Under the pieces are notes generated by a model, which was given only the letters and a program-made list of their open reading frames with translations, was not told the DNA's origin and made no database searches. Source: Bacteroidia bacterium (GTDB lineage: Bacteria; Bacteroidota; Bacteroidia; UBA4408). Taken from it: 64,000 bases of DNA. Both the position numbers and the translations under genes were made by a program. Of this stretch, positions 48,155 to 55,626 are shown in pieces (the stretch's first letter is position 1; the number at the start of each line of letters is the position of its first letter). The stretch lies in contig JADLFI010000018.1 of NCBI GenBank assembly GCA_020845635.1, positions 146,179 to 210,178 of the forward strand, read 5' to 3'.

Positions 48155-48162
48155 TACTTTTG
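48155..48162 (+). promoter_or_regulatory. -7 box TACTTTTG with TTG 18 bp upstream
   Basis: TTG (48134-48136), 18-bp spacer, TACTTTTG. It is the best full Bacteroidetes-type promoter in the window, 43 bp before the oxidoreductase ATG at 48206. Confidence 0.6.
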
Positions 48163-48205
48163 TATAATAATTTGTGTACAATATAACTTTATTGAAAACA
48201 GTATA

Positions 48206-49189
48206 ATGATAAAGATAGGTGTTTTAGGAGTAGGTCATTTAGGAAGAATACATGTAAAATTATTAAAATCCATATCCGATTTTCAAGTGGTAGGCTTTTA
48301 CGATCCTAATGACGAGAATGCGCAACAAGTAATAAATGAGTATGGTTTAAAAAGGTTTTCTTCAGAAAATGAACTGATTGAGAATTGTGATGCTGTTGAT
48401 ATCGTTACCCCCACTATTCATCATTACAAATGTGCACAGTTAGCCCTCAAAAAAGCAAAACATATTTTTATTGAAAAACCCATTACCGGAACACTTGAAG
48501 AAGCAAAAAAACTTATACGTTTGGTTAGTGAGGCTGATGTTAAAGCACAAATTGGACATGTTGAAAGGTTTAACCCTGCTTTTGTAGCGGCTTTGCCTTA
48601 TTGTCATAATCCAATGTTTATTGAATCGCATCGGTTGGCACAATTTAACCCACGTGGAACAGATGTATCGGTAGTGCTTGATTTGATGATACATGATATT
48701 GACATTATTTTAAGTGTTGTAAACTCACAAATCAAAAAAATAAGTGCTAGTGGTGCTGCTGTAGTGAGCGATAGTCCTGATATTGCAAATGCCAGAATTG
48801 AATTTCACAATGGCTGTGTTGCCAATTTAACAGCCAGCCGAATAAGTATGAAAAATATGCGCAAAACTCGATTCTTTCAGCGTGATGCTTATATATCTAT
48901 TGATTTTTTAAAGAAGGAATCAAGCATTATCAGGTTAAAGAGTGTTGATCAAGATCAAGACCCTTATGCTATTACTATTGACTTAGGCAGTGAAAAAGGA
49001 TTAAAACAGATATATTTTGAAACTCCGCAAGCTAAACCTACTAACGCTATTGAGGAAGAACTAAAATGTTTTGCTGATGCCATTTTAAATAATAAATCTA
49101 CTATAGTTACGGTTGATGATGGTTATAAATCATTAAAAGTAGCTAATGAAATTATTTCCAAACTACAAGCTGCTTCCTTAATGATGTAA
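48206..49189 (+). CDS. Gfo/Idh/MocA family oxidoreductase
   Basis: The start is ATG 48206, giving the Rossmann opening MIKIGVLGVGHLGRIHVKLL; the longer frame from 48134 crosses the promoter and is rejected. The 327-aa product has GVGHLG for NAD(P), the EKPITGTLEEA motif (catalytic Lys in EKP), GHVERFNPA and a DLMIHDIDI helix. Such enzymes oxidise or reduce sugars and UDP-sugars (for example UDP-N-acetylglucosamine 3-dehydrogenase). No clue to the substrate; it stands alone. Confidence 0.9.
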   Translation: MIKIGVLGVGHLGRIHVKLLKSISDFQVVGFYDPNDENAQQVINEYGLKRFSSENELIENCDAVDIVTPTIHHYKCAQLALKKAKHIFIEKPITGTLEEAKKLIRLVSEADVKAQIGHVERFNPAFVAALPYCHNPMFIESHRLAQFNPRGTDVSVVLDLMIHDIDIILSVVNSQIKKISASGAAVVSDSPDIANARIEFHNGCVANLTASRISMKNMRKTRFFQRDAYISIDFLKKESSIIRLKSVDQDQDPYAITIDLGSEKGLKQIYFETPQAKPTNAIEEELKCFADAILNNKSTIVTVDDGYKSLKVANEIISKLQAASLMM

Positions 49190-49244
49190 TTGCAATTATT
49201 CAATTGTTCTGCACAATTTGCAAAATCAATTTCATCAATACATA

Positions 49245-50732
49245 CTATTCACTTAATCTTTTGAGTCCGGCTTTGGCCTTTTGGTCAATACTCCGTTGGT
49301 ATTCATGATTCCTTAATTTTAAACATTCCTCAAAATAGTATTTTGCTTTAGGCTTGTCATGAAGCTCTTCGTATATATTACCTAAGTTGAGCGCTGCATT
49401 GGCTGCATAATAATAGGAATATGATGAACCATTTTTTAAAACTATTTTATAATAGTAAATGGCCTTTTTGTTATTATCGAGTTTGTGTTCAATGCGTCCT
49501 AAACGATAAATAAATTCCAACCTATCGCGTGTGGTCATTAAATCTTCTTTCTTTAACTGTATCAAACTTTTATGCGATTGATGATAAAATCCACCATCAA
49601 AAAGCAAACGACTTTTTAGCAAATAAATATTAGGTAATGCTGTATTATTAACTTGTTTTTGGGCCTCTTTGTCCTCATCGGTCATTTCGTTTCCGTATTT
49701 GTCAATCTGTTTTAACCAATAGAAATATTTTTCGGTATTATTCTGTACCAAATAAAAATAAGCAAGCTTTAAACAAGCCGACTTCAAAAATGATTGTCCT
49801 TTAAATTGTTTTATATACTTCTCTAAATACACGTTAGCATCATTATCTAATCTGTACAGTTTAGCCGATCCCAATATATAATTTAAGTAATGGAATTTTA
49901 AATATTGGGTTTCGCTATATGTATTGTTTTGCAGATGATAAATAGCCTCATCAATATTCCCATTATGCATACATATATCTGCATACGCAAAACTTAATAT
50001 TGGGTTAAGTTGGTTTTGACTATTAATTTGTTGCAGTATTTTATTTAGATTGTTTTTATCGGGGTTAAAATTAATTTGTATAATTGAATAAATAAGGGTG
50101 GCTTCGGTTTGAAAACACTTATAAAGGGTATCTTTTAGGGCTACCGAGTAATATTGATTAAGTTCATTAGTGCCCTCAATTAACGAACCTTTAAATCCTA
50201 AGATAGAAACAGCCCATTTATATTCATCAGGAACTATACCTATAAGTGAATGTAATAAACCTAATGACTTTAGTTGAGGGATAAAATTTGGATATTTTTC
50301 GGCATTTCGGGTAAATAACTTATAGGCTTTATTTATGGCCAATACCCCGCTTAAATACTCACCTGTTTTTATACAAGCAAACCCCCATTGCATATTAATT
50401 TCTCCTAAGGCATATAAATAGTATGGGTTTTTCTCATTTTCTGATTCAAGTGTTTTTATTATCTTATCCTTAGTTTTGGCATAGTTATTCAATAATTCTT
50501 TATTCTCATTCAATAAAATCTCCATACAGATTTTATAATTTTCTACTACCATGATTAAATTATTAGCCGGATTTGCTTTTTTCTCAGCTTCAATATAAAA
50601 CAAAGATTGATTATAACGCAATGCGGTTACATGCTCATAAGCTTTTCGGTAATTATAACTAAACTCCAGTTTGGCATAGGTTTTACCAAAATGAAATATT
50701 AAAATAAATATGATAATTACTCTTTGATACAT
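49245..50732 (-). CDS. Exported TPR-rich protein, function unknown
   Basis: A 495-aa protein with a signal peptide (about 1-20, ending KTYAK) and helical repeats throughout, with clear TPRs near the C-terminus (YYYAANAALNLGNIYEELHD, then KPKAKYYFEECLKL). Central parts are more divergent helical repeats. No enzymatic domain. The start codon lies within the T-run of the terminator of the zinc-ribbon gene upstream, so some transcription may read through. Likely periplasmic scaffold. Confidence 0.75.
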   Translation of the reverse strand: MYQRVIIIFILIFHFGKTYAKLEFSYNYRKAYEHVTALRYNQSLFYIEAEKKANPANNLIMVVENYKICMEILLNENKELLNNYAKTKDKIIKTLESENEKNPYYLYALGEINMQWGFACIKTGEYLSGVLAINKAYKLFTRNAEKYPNFIPQLKSLGLLHSLIGIVPDEYKWAVSILGFKGSLIEGTNELNQYYSVALKDTLYKCFQTEATLIYSIIQINFNPDKNNLNKILQQINSQNQLNPILSFAYADICMHNGNIDEAIYHLQNNTYSETQYLKFHYLNYILGSAKLYRLDNDANVYLEKYIKQFKGQSFLKSACLKLAYFYLVQNNTEKYFYWLKQIDKYGNEMTDEDKEAQKQVNNTALPNIYLLKSRLLFDGGFYHQSHKSLIQLKKEDLMTTRDRLEFIYRLGRIEHKLDNNKKAIYYYKIVLKNGSSYSYYYAANAALNLGNIYEELHDKPKAKYYFEECLKLRNHEYQRSIDQKAKAGLKRLSE

Positions 50733-50768
50733 AAAAAATAAGGGATTTCAATTATTGATTGAAATCCC
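50731..50768 (-). terminator. Terminator-like hairpin after the zinc-ribbon gene
   Basis: On the minus strand GGGATTTCAAT, 5-base loop, ATTGAAATCCC (stem bases 50742-50752 with 50758-50768) followed by TTATTTTTTAT. The T-run merges with the ATG of the next gene (50732). Confidence 0.75.
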
Positions 50769-50790
50769 TCCAGCATTGGTTATTTTATTA

Positions 50791-51558
50791 TTACTTTGAA
50801 ATATTTAATTCCTCAGCATTTACCAAAATTCTTCCACAATGCTCACAAACTATTATTTTTTTATGAGTACTTATGTCCATTTGTGTTTGAGGAGGTATTT
50901 TATTAAAACATCCACCACAGGCATCACGTTCAATTGATACAACAGCCAATCCGTTCGGGTAATTAGCCCTAATTCGTTGATAGGCGTTAAGTAAACGTGG
51001 TTCAATATTTTCGGCAGCTCCTTCGGATTTTTTCTGTAAGGCTGCTTCTTCCTTTTCGGTTTCAGATACAATATCTTTTAATTCTTTTTTCTTATGGTCT
51101 AAATCATTTTTTCTTTCTGAGAAATTTTCTTTAGCAGATTCTAGAATTTCATTTTTTGCAGCTATGGCGGCTTTATATTCTTTTATTCTTTTCTCGCTCA
51201 ACTGAATATCTAATGATTGGTATTCCATTTCTTTAGAGATAGAGTCGTACTCTCTATTATTTCTTACCTTACTTTGTTGGCTTTCGTATTTCTTAATTAA
51301 ATCACCGGCCTCTTTAATAGATATTTTTCTTTGAGTAATTAAATCTTCCAAAGAGTTTATTTCTTCAGTAATATTTTTTATACGGGTTTCAAGACCGGCA
51401 ACCTCATCTTCCAAATCGCTTACTTCAAGGGGCAATTCTCCTTGTACAATTTTTATCTTATCAATGGCTGAATCTATTTGTTGTAAGTTATATAAAGCTT
51501 TTAACTTACTTTCAACACTTGCGTCTTTTTCTAAAACTGATTCTTTGGTTTTTGACAT
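50791..51558 (-). CDS. Coiled-coil protein with C4 zinc ribbon
   Basis: A 255-aa cytosolic protein. Residues about 20-190 are a long coiled coil (heptads rich in Glu/Lys, for example ITEEINSLEDLITQRKISI). Residues about 205-245 hold a zinc ribbon with CGGC and CEHCG. This is the family related to Chlamydia CT398 (zf-RING_7), thought to act as a protein-interaction adaptor. It begins 5 bp after the Nif3-like gene, and the two are very often neighbours in Bacteroidetes, indicating one operon. Confidence 0.9.
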   Translation of the reverse strand: MSKTKESVLEKDASVESKLKALYNLQQIDSAIDKIKIVQGELPLEVSDLEDEVAGLETRIKNITEEINSLEDLITQRKISIKEAGDLIKKYESQQSKVRNNREYDSISKEMEYQSLDIQLSEKRIKEYKAAIAAKNEILESAKENFSERKNDLDHKKKELKDIVSETEKEEAALQKKSEGAAENIEPRLLNAYQRIRANYPNGLAVVSIERDACGGCFNKIPPQTQMDISTHKKIIVCEHCGRILVNAEELNISK

Positions 51559-51563
51559 TTTAT

Positions 51564-52664
51564 TTAGTAATAATGTATTGGATTGGTATTAATTTTTGAT
51601 AAATAGAGTGCAAAGTTACTAAATTTTTTCTGAATCTTATTAAAAAGCAAGTCTTTAGTAAATTGTTCGCTCTCGTAATGCCCTATATCTGCTATAACTA
51701 TCTGATTATCAGCATAAAAAAATTGATGATATTTAAAATCACTGGTAATAAAAATATCAGCATTATTGTTTATTGCATCTTTTAACAAAAAACTACCTGC
51801 CCCTCCACATAATGCCACCTTTTTAATTTTTCGACCTTTTAAGGCAGTATGCCTGATGGCCGAACAATGGAATTGGGTTTTTATTAGATTAAAAAAATCA
51901 ATTTCGTCCATTGGTTCTGCTAAAGACCCAATTATACCTGCACCAACATTTGCCCAATGATTATTTAAAGTATAAATATCGTAAGCTACTTCTTCGTATG
52001 GGTGTGCCATAATCATTGCGGTTAATACTGATGATTCAAGATAATCAGGAAACACTGTTTCTATTCTTATTTCGTTCTCAGTGTGTAATTCCAACTTTTT
52101 CCCAACATAAGGTTTGGTCTTATTGTTTCCTCGAAAAGTACCTTTGCCTTCGCTATTAAAACTGCATGAGTCGTAGTTGCTTATACGCCCTGCACCTGCC
52201 GTAAACAGTGCCTCTCGTACCATATTAGCTTTATCAACCGGGCAAAAACAAACTAATTTTCTAAGCAAGCCTACTTTGGTTTGCAAGATTCGTGTTTGAT
52301 GAAGACCTATTTTATTTGCAATTGCTTCATTTACGCCTTCTATCATATTGTCAAGGTTAGTATGAATGGCATAAATAGCTATATCATTTTTTATGGCCTT
52401 TATAACGGTTCGTTCTACCCAATTATTACCGTTTAATTTTTTAATACCGCTAAAAATTAGCGGATGATGAGCTATAATTAAATTGCAGTTGTATTGTAAA
52501 GCCTCATCTAATATAGCTTCTGTTACATCAACACATATTAGTGCGCCATTTACCGGAGTTGATTTTTGACCAATAAGTAATCCGCTATTATCATAATCTT
52601 CTTGTAGGCTTAAAGGGGCAATTTCTTCTAAATAGTTTGTAATATCTTTTATCAGCAGGGGCAT
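51564..52664 (-). CDS. Nif3-like dinuclear metal-centre protein
   Basis: A 366-aa member of the Nif3/YbgI family, of the long form with a PII-like insert (about 130-235). Metal-binding segments are visible: IIAHHPLIFSGIKKL and YAIHTNLDN near the N-terminus, and the distal ITSDFKYHQ and IADIGHYESEQ. The biochemical role of the family is unsettled. It precedes the zinc-ribbon gene by 5 bp. Confidence 0.92.
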   Translation of the reverse strand: MPLLIKDITNYLEEIAPLSLQEDYDNSGLLIGQKSTPVNGALICVDVTEAILDEALQYNCNLIIAHHPLIFSGIKKLNGNNWVERTVIKAIKNDIAIYAIHTNLDNMIEGVNEAIANKIGLHQTRILQTKVGLLRKLVCFCPVDKANMVREALFTAGAGRISNYDSCSFNSEGKGTFRGNNKTKPYVGKKLELHTENEIRIETVFPDYLESSVLTAMIMAHPYEEVAYDIYTLNNHWANVGAGIIGSLAEPMDEIDFFNLIKTQFHCSAIRHTALKGRKIKKVALCGGAGSFLLKDAINNNADIFITSDFKYHQFFYADNQIVIADIGHYESEQFTKDLLFNKIQKKFSNFALYLSKINTNPIHYY

Positions 52665-52690
52665 GATAGTAATTTTGGTTAGGTAAATAT

Positions 52691-52718
52691 AATAAAAAAA
52701 CCGCTGTTAGGCGGTTTT
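52691..52718 (-). terminator. Terminator of the small T9SS-cargo gene
   Basis: Read on the minus strand: AAAACCGC, loop CTAACA, GCGGTTTT followed by TTTATT; 26 bp after the stop at 52744. Confidence 0.85.
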
Positions 52719-52743
52719 ATGTAAAATAAATTATATACAAAAA

Positions 52744-53487
52744 TTAATGTGAAACTATTAATTTTTTGGTAATAACTTCTTTTCCATTATATAAACTGTA
52801 AAAGTAAATTCCTTGAGGTAAATTTTGAGTGTTTAACTCATATTTATTAACTCCTGCATTACCATTGGTTTTTATCTTTTGAATTTCTTTACCTATAGCA
52901 TTTACCAATTTTATTTCTACGTCTGACTTTGAGGTTAGGGAATAAAAAATCTCGCAGCTATGATCAGAAGGGTTTGGAATATTTTGAATAACACTAAAAG
53001 TGTTTCCATTTAGGCTTTGAATGGCATTAGCAGGATTAACTATAATCTTATAATATGTCAAAGTTTGCTGAGAGTAGGCTATTGGAGGAGTTCCGGGAGC
53101 TAAAATAACCCAAGGAGTTACCTTTATAGTGAGGGGATACTCGCCCACAGGATCATTGGTTGTGCCATTAATAACAGCACAATTGGTTTCACCGCCAGGA
53201 AACTTACAGTTTGAAGGAAGGCAGGAGTAACTTAAACCTTGTGGTAAACCGGTAATAGAGTTAAGTTCAATATAAGCAATTTGTATAGGAATACCTGCGG
53301 CTACGGTATCCAAAGGTACTTTTACGGTAATTAATTGCTCGTATGGAGAGCCTTGATAGGCCGGTAAAAAGTTAGTTGCGCTATCGGGGTAAATACCCGG
53401 ATTACTTACAGCAGCAGGTGTGCATTGTGCAAATGCACTATTGGCACAAAAATAAACAGATATTAATAATAGTAGTAATTTTCTCAT
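52744..53487 (-). CDS. Small secreted protein with T9SS type A sorting tail
   Basis: A 247-aa protein with signal peptide ending AFAQ and a cysteine-containing beta-sandwich-like middle (SCLPSNCKFPGGETNCAVIN). A T9SS type A sorting domain begins about residue 168 (FSVIQNIPNPSDHSCEIFYS) and ends TKKLIVSH. The cargo part has the tone of Ig-like putative-adhesin domains (LPQGLSYSC) but no firm family. Exported to the surface or medium; function unknown. Closed by its own terminator. Confidence 0.88.
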   Translation of the reverse strand: MRKLLLLLISVYFCANSAFAQCTPAAVSNPGIYPDSATNFLPAYQGSPYEQLITVKVPLDTVAAGIPIQIAYIELNSITGLPQGLSYSCLPSNCKFPGGETNCAVINGTTNDPVGEYPLTIKVTPWVILAPGTPPIAYSQQTLTYYKIIVNPANAIQSLNGNTFSVIQNIPNPSDHSCEIFYSLTSKSDVEIKLVNAIGKEIQKIKTNGNAGVNKYELNTQNLPQGIYFYSLYNGKEVITKKLIVSH

Positions 53488-53539
53488 AAGTGATTTATTA
53501 GGTTATTTTAGTTAATCGATTTAAGTAATATTAGTTTTA

Positions 53540-53893
53540 TTATTCCGGTGAAGATATTGATAGTAATTCTTCGGCTTGTTCTATTGATTCAGTAATATTT
53601 AATATTGAATCTAGTTGTGATATACTAATCAATTTTTTTATGGCCTCTTGTATGTTGGTTAAAACAAAAGAACCATTACTATTTTTACACAAGCGGTTAG
53701 CTACTAAAATAGCACTCAAACCACTACTGTCGCAGTATTTTGTGCCTTGCATATTTAAAATTATGTTTCTAACACCTTCAGCATTTAGTACCACTAATTG
53801 TGATTTTAAAAAAGGAGAAACAGTATTGTCCAGCTTATCTACTTTTACGTCAATCAGGGTGTATTTATCCCTTTTGGTTATGTTAAAACTCAT
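53540..53893 (-). CDS. STAS-domain anti-anti-sigma factor-like protein
   Basis: A 117-aa single STAS domain with the phosphorylatable serine region YCDSSGLSAIL. In partner-switching systems such proteins are phosphorylated by a HATPase anti-sigma kinase and reactivated by a PP2C phosphatase. Neither partner is adjacent; the SpoIIE-type phosphatase at 28029-29288 is a possible activator. A -7 box (TAAATTTG, 53928 to 53921) lies 27 bp upstream, so it is separate from pyrRB, which ends 75 bp away. Confidence 0.88.
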   Translation of the reverse strand: MSFNITKRDKYTLIDVKVDKLDNTVSPFLKSQLVVLNAEGVRNIILNMQGTKYCDSSGLSAILVANRLCKNSNGSFVLTNIQEAIKKLISISQLDSILNITESIEQAEELLSISSPE

Positions 53894-53920
53894 TATATTC
53901 TTTATCTTGGTCTTTCAATG

Positions 53921-53928
53921 CAAATTTA
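53921..53928 (-). promoter_or_regulatory. -7 box TAAATTTG of the STAS gene
   Basis: Exact TAnnTTTG on the minus strand, 27 bp before ATG 53893. Confidence 0.5.
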
Positions 53929-53968
53929 TAAATGTTTGAGATAAATACAAAAATATCGAAAAAAATAT

Positions 53969-54895
53969 TTATTGTTTTGCTCCGGCTAATAGATACATAA
54001 CTGCCATTCTTACGGCAACGCCATTTTCTACCTGATTTAAAATAATTGATTGATGACTGTCGGCTACCTCGCTAGTTATTTCAACTCCTCTGTTAATAGG
54101 TCCGGGATGCATAATAAGAATCTCCTTTTTTAAGGATTCAAGCATAGGCATATTCAAACCATATAGCATTATATATTCACGCAAGCTCGGAAAATATTTT
54201 ATATCTTGTCTTTCTAATTGAATACGAAGCATATTTGCTACATCACACCACTCAAGTGCTTTCTTCAAATTGGTTTCAACTCTTACACCAAGCTCGTTAA
54301 TATACTTGGGCAATAGTGTTGGTGGCCCGCAAACCATAACGTTTGCTCCTAATTTTTGTAAACAAAAAATATTGCTTAAAGCAACACGACTATGTAATAT
54401 GTCGCCAATAATGGCTATATTACAACCTTTGATTGAACCTAGTTTTTCGTGTATTGAAAAAGCATCGAGTAGGGCTTGTGTAGGGTGCTCATGTGCTCCA
54501 TCGCCTGCGTTAATTATGGTTGCCTTAACTTGTCGGGATAAAAACTTGGCTGCACCGGCATAAGGATGACGCATCACTACCATATCAACTTTCATTGCCA
54601 AAATATTATTAACGGTATCGGTTAAAGTCTCGCCTTTACTTACTGATGATGAACTTGCGGCAAAATTAATCACATCGGCCGAAAGCCTTTTCTCTGCCAA
54701 CTCGAATGATAGTTTGGTGCGGGTTGAATTTTCAAAAAACAAATTGGCAATAGTAGTGTCGCGCAATGAAGGTGTTTTTTTGATAGGACGATTGATAACT
54801 TCCTTAAAGGTATTGGCAGTGCTAAATATTAAATCAATATCTGATGCCTGAATTTCTTTTATGCCCAGCAAATGCCTTACACTTAAAGCACTCAT
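53969..54895 (-). CDS. pyrB: Aspartate carbamoyltransferase catalytic chain
   Basis: Condenses carbamoyl phosphate with aspartate in pyrimidine synthesis. The 308-aa protein has FFENSTRTKLSFELAEKRL (carbamoyl phosphate loop), VMRHPYAGA, GDGAHEHPTQALLDAF and MHPGPINRGVE, all intact. Its start overlaps the end of pyrR by 4 bp (ATGA), so the two are translationally coupled. No regulatory chain gene (pyrI) is present here. Confidence 0.96.
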   Translation of the reverse strand: MSALSVRHLLGIKEIQASDIDLIFSTANTFKEVINRPIKKTPSLRDTTIANLFFENSTRTKLSFELAEKRLSADVINFAASSSSVSKGETLTDTVNNILAMKVDMVVMRHPYAGAAKFLSRQVKATIINAGDGAHEHPTQALLDAFSIHEKLGSIKGCNIAIIGDILHSRVALSNIFCLQKLGANVMVCGPPTLLPKYINELGVRVETNLKKALEWCDVANMLRIQLERQDIKYFPSLREYIMLYGLNMPMLESLKKEILIMHPGPINRGVEITSEVADSHQSIILNQVENGVAVRMAVMYLLAGAKQ

Positions 54896-55449
54896 ATTTT
54901 TTCTACATTATCGGTAAACATTAATACTTCATCTTGTCCGTCAATCTCATCCCACTTTACTTTAATACTATCAGAGGTAATTGTATCAACCACACGTCCT
55001 ACATAATCAGGCTGTATTGGCAAATGCCTACTGTATCTTCTATCAATCAAAACCAATAACTCTACCTTTTTGGGCCGGCCAAAAGCCTGCATAGCATCAA
55101 GTCCTGCTCTGATTGTGCGTCCTGTATATAATACATCATCTATCAAAATTACTTTCTTATCTTCAATAATAAAATCTATTTCCGTTTGGTTTGGAATTAA
55201 GGGATTACTTCTTCTTCTAAAATCATCTCGATAAAAAGTAGTATCCAATTTTCCGTTCACTAAATTAGAAAGTCCGGTAATTTCCTTCAACTCTTTTACA
55301 ATGCGACTGCTTAGGTAAACCCCTCGTGGTTGCAGTCCAATTATTATACTATTTTCAAAGGTATTGTGATTCTCAATCAACTCGTAGCACAAACGCCTTA
55401 TGGTATGCTTAAACCCTTGGGTATTTAGTAATTGTAGTTGAGTTTCCAT
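54892..55449 (-). CDS. pyrR: PyrR: pyrimidine operon regulator/uracil phosphoribosyltransferase
   Basis: A 185-aa type I phosphoribosyltransferase with LQPRGVYLSSRIV, the PRPP loop VILIDDVLYTGRTIRAGLDA, and the RPKKVELLVLIDRRYSRHLP segment typical of PyrR. In Firmicutes it binds leader RNA to control pyr genes; it also makes UMP from uracil. Here a -7 box (TATCTTTG, 55464 to 55457) lies only 7 bp before the ATG, leaving no leader for an attenuator, so an enzymatic or other role is more likely. Coupled to pyrB by a 4-bp overlap. Confidence 0.94.
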   Translation of the reverse strand: METQLQLLNTQGFKHTIRRLCYELIENHNTFENSIIIGLQPRGVYLSSRIVKELKEITGLSNLVNGKLDTTFYRDDFRRRSNPLIPNQTEIDFIIEDKKVILIDDVLYTGRTIRAGLDAMQAFGRPKKVELLVLIDRRYSRHLPIQPDYVGRVVDTITSDSIKVKWDEIDGQDEVLMFTDNVEKI

Positions 55450-55456
55450 GCAGGCA

Positions 55457-55464
55457 CAAAGATA
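55457..55464 (-). promoter_or_regulatory. -7 box TATCTTTG of pyrRB
   Basis: Exact TAnnTTTG on the minus strand, 7 bp upstream of ATG 55449; predicts an almost leaderless message. Confidence 0.6.
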
Positions 55465-55626
55465 TTATTTTAATTTTAATTAGCTTAATTTTATGAAATA
55501 TATGCAGCTAATTTCTTTGGTTTATAGGGTACAATGTACTAGAACAAGTTATAGAACTGAATTAACTTATAAGATTGAATAATTTATTATATTTACTCTT
55601 TTAATCTTTATAAATACTTAAATACC

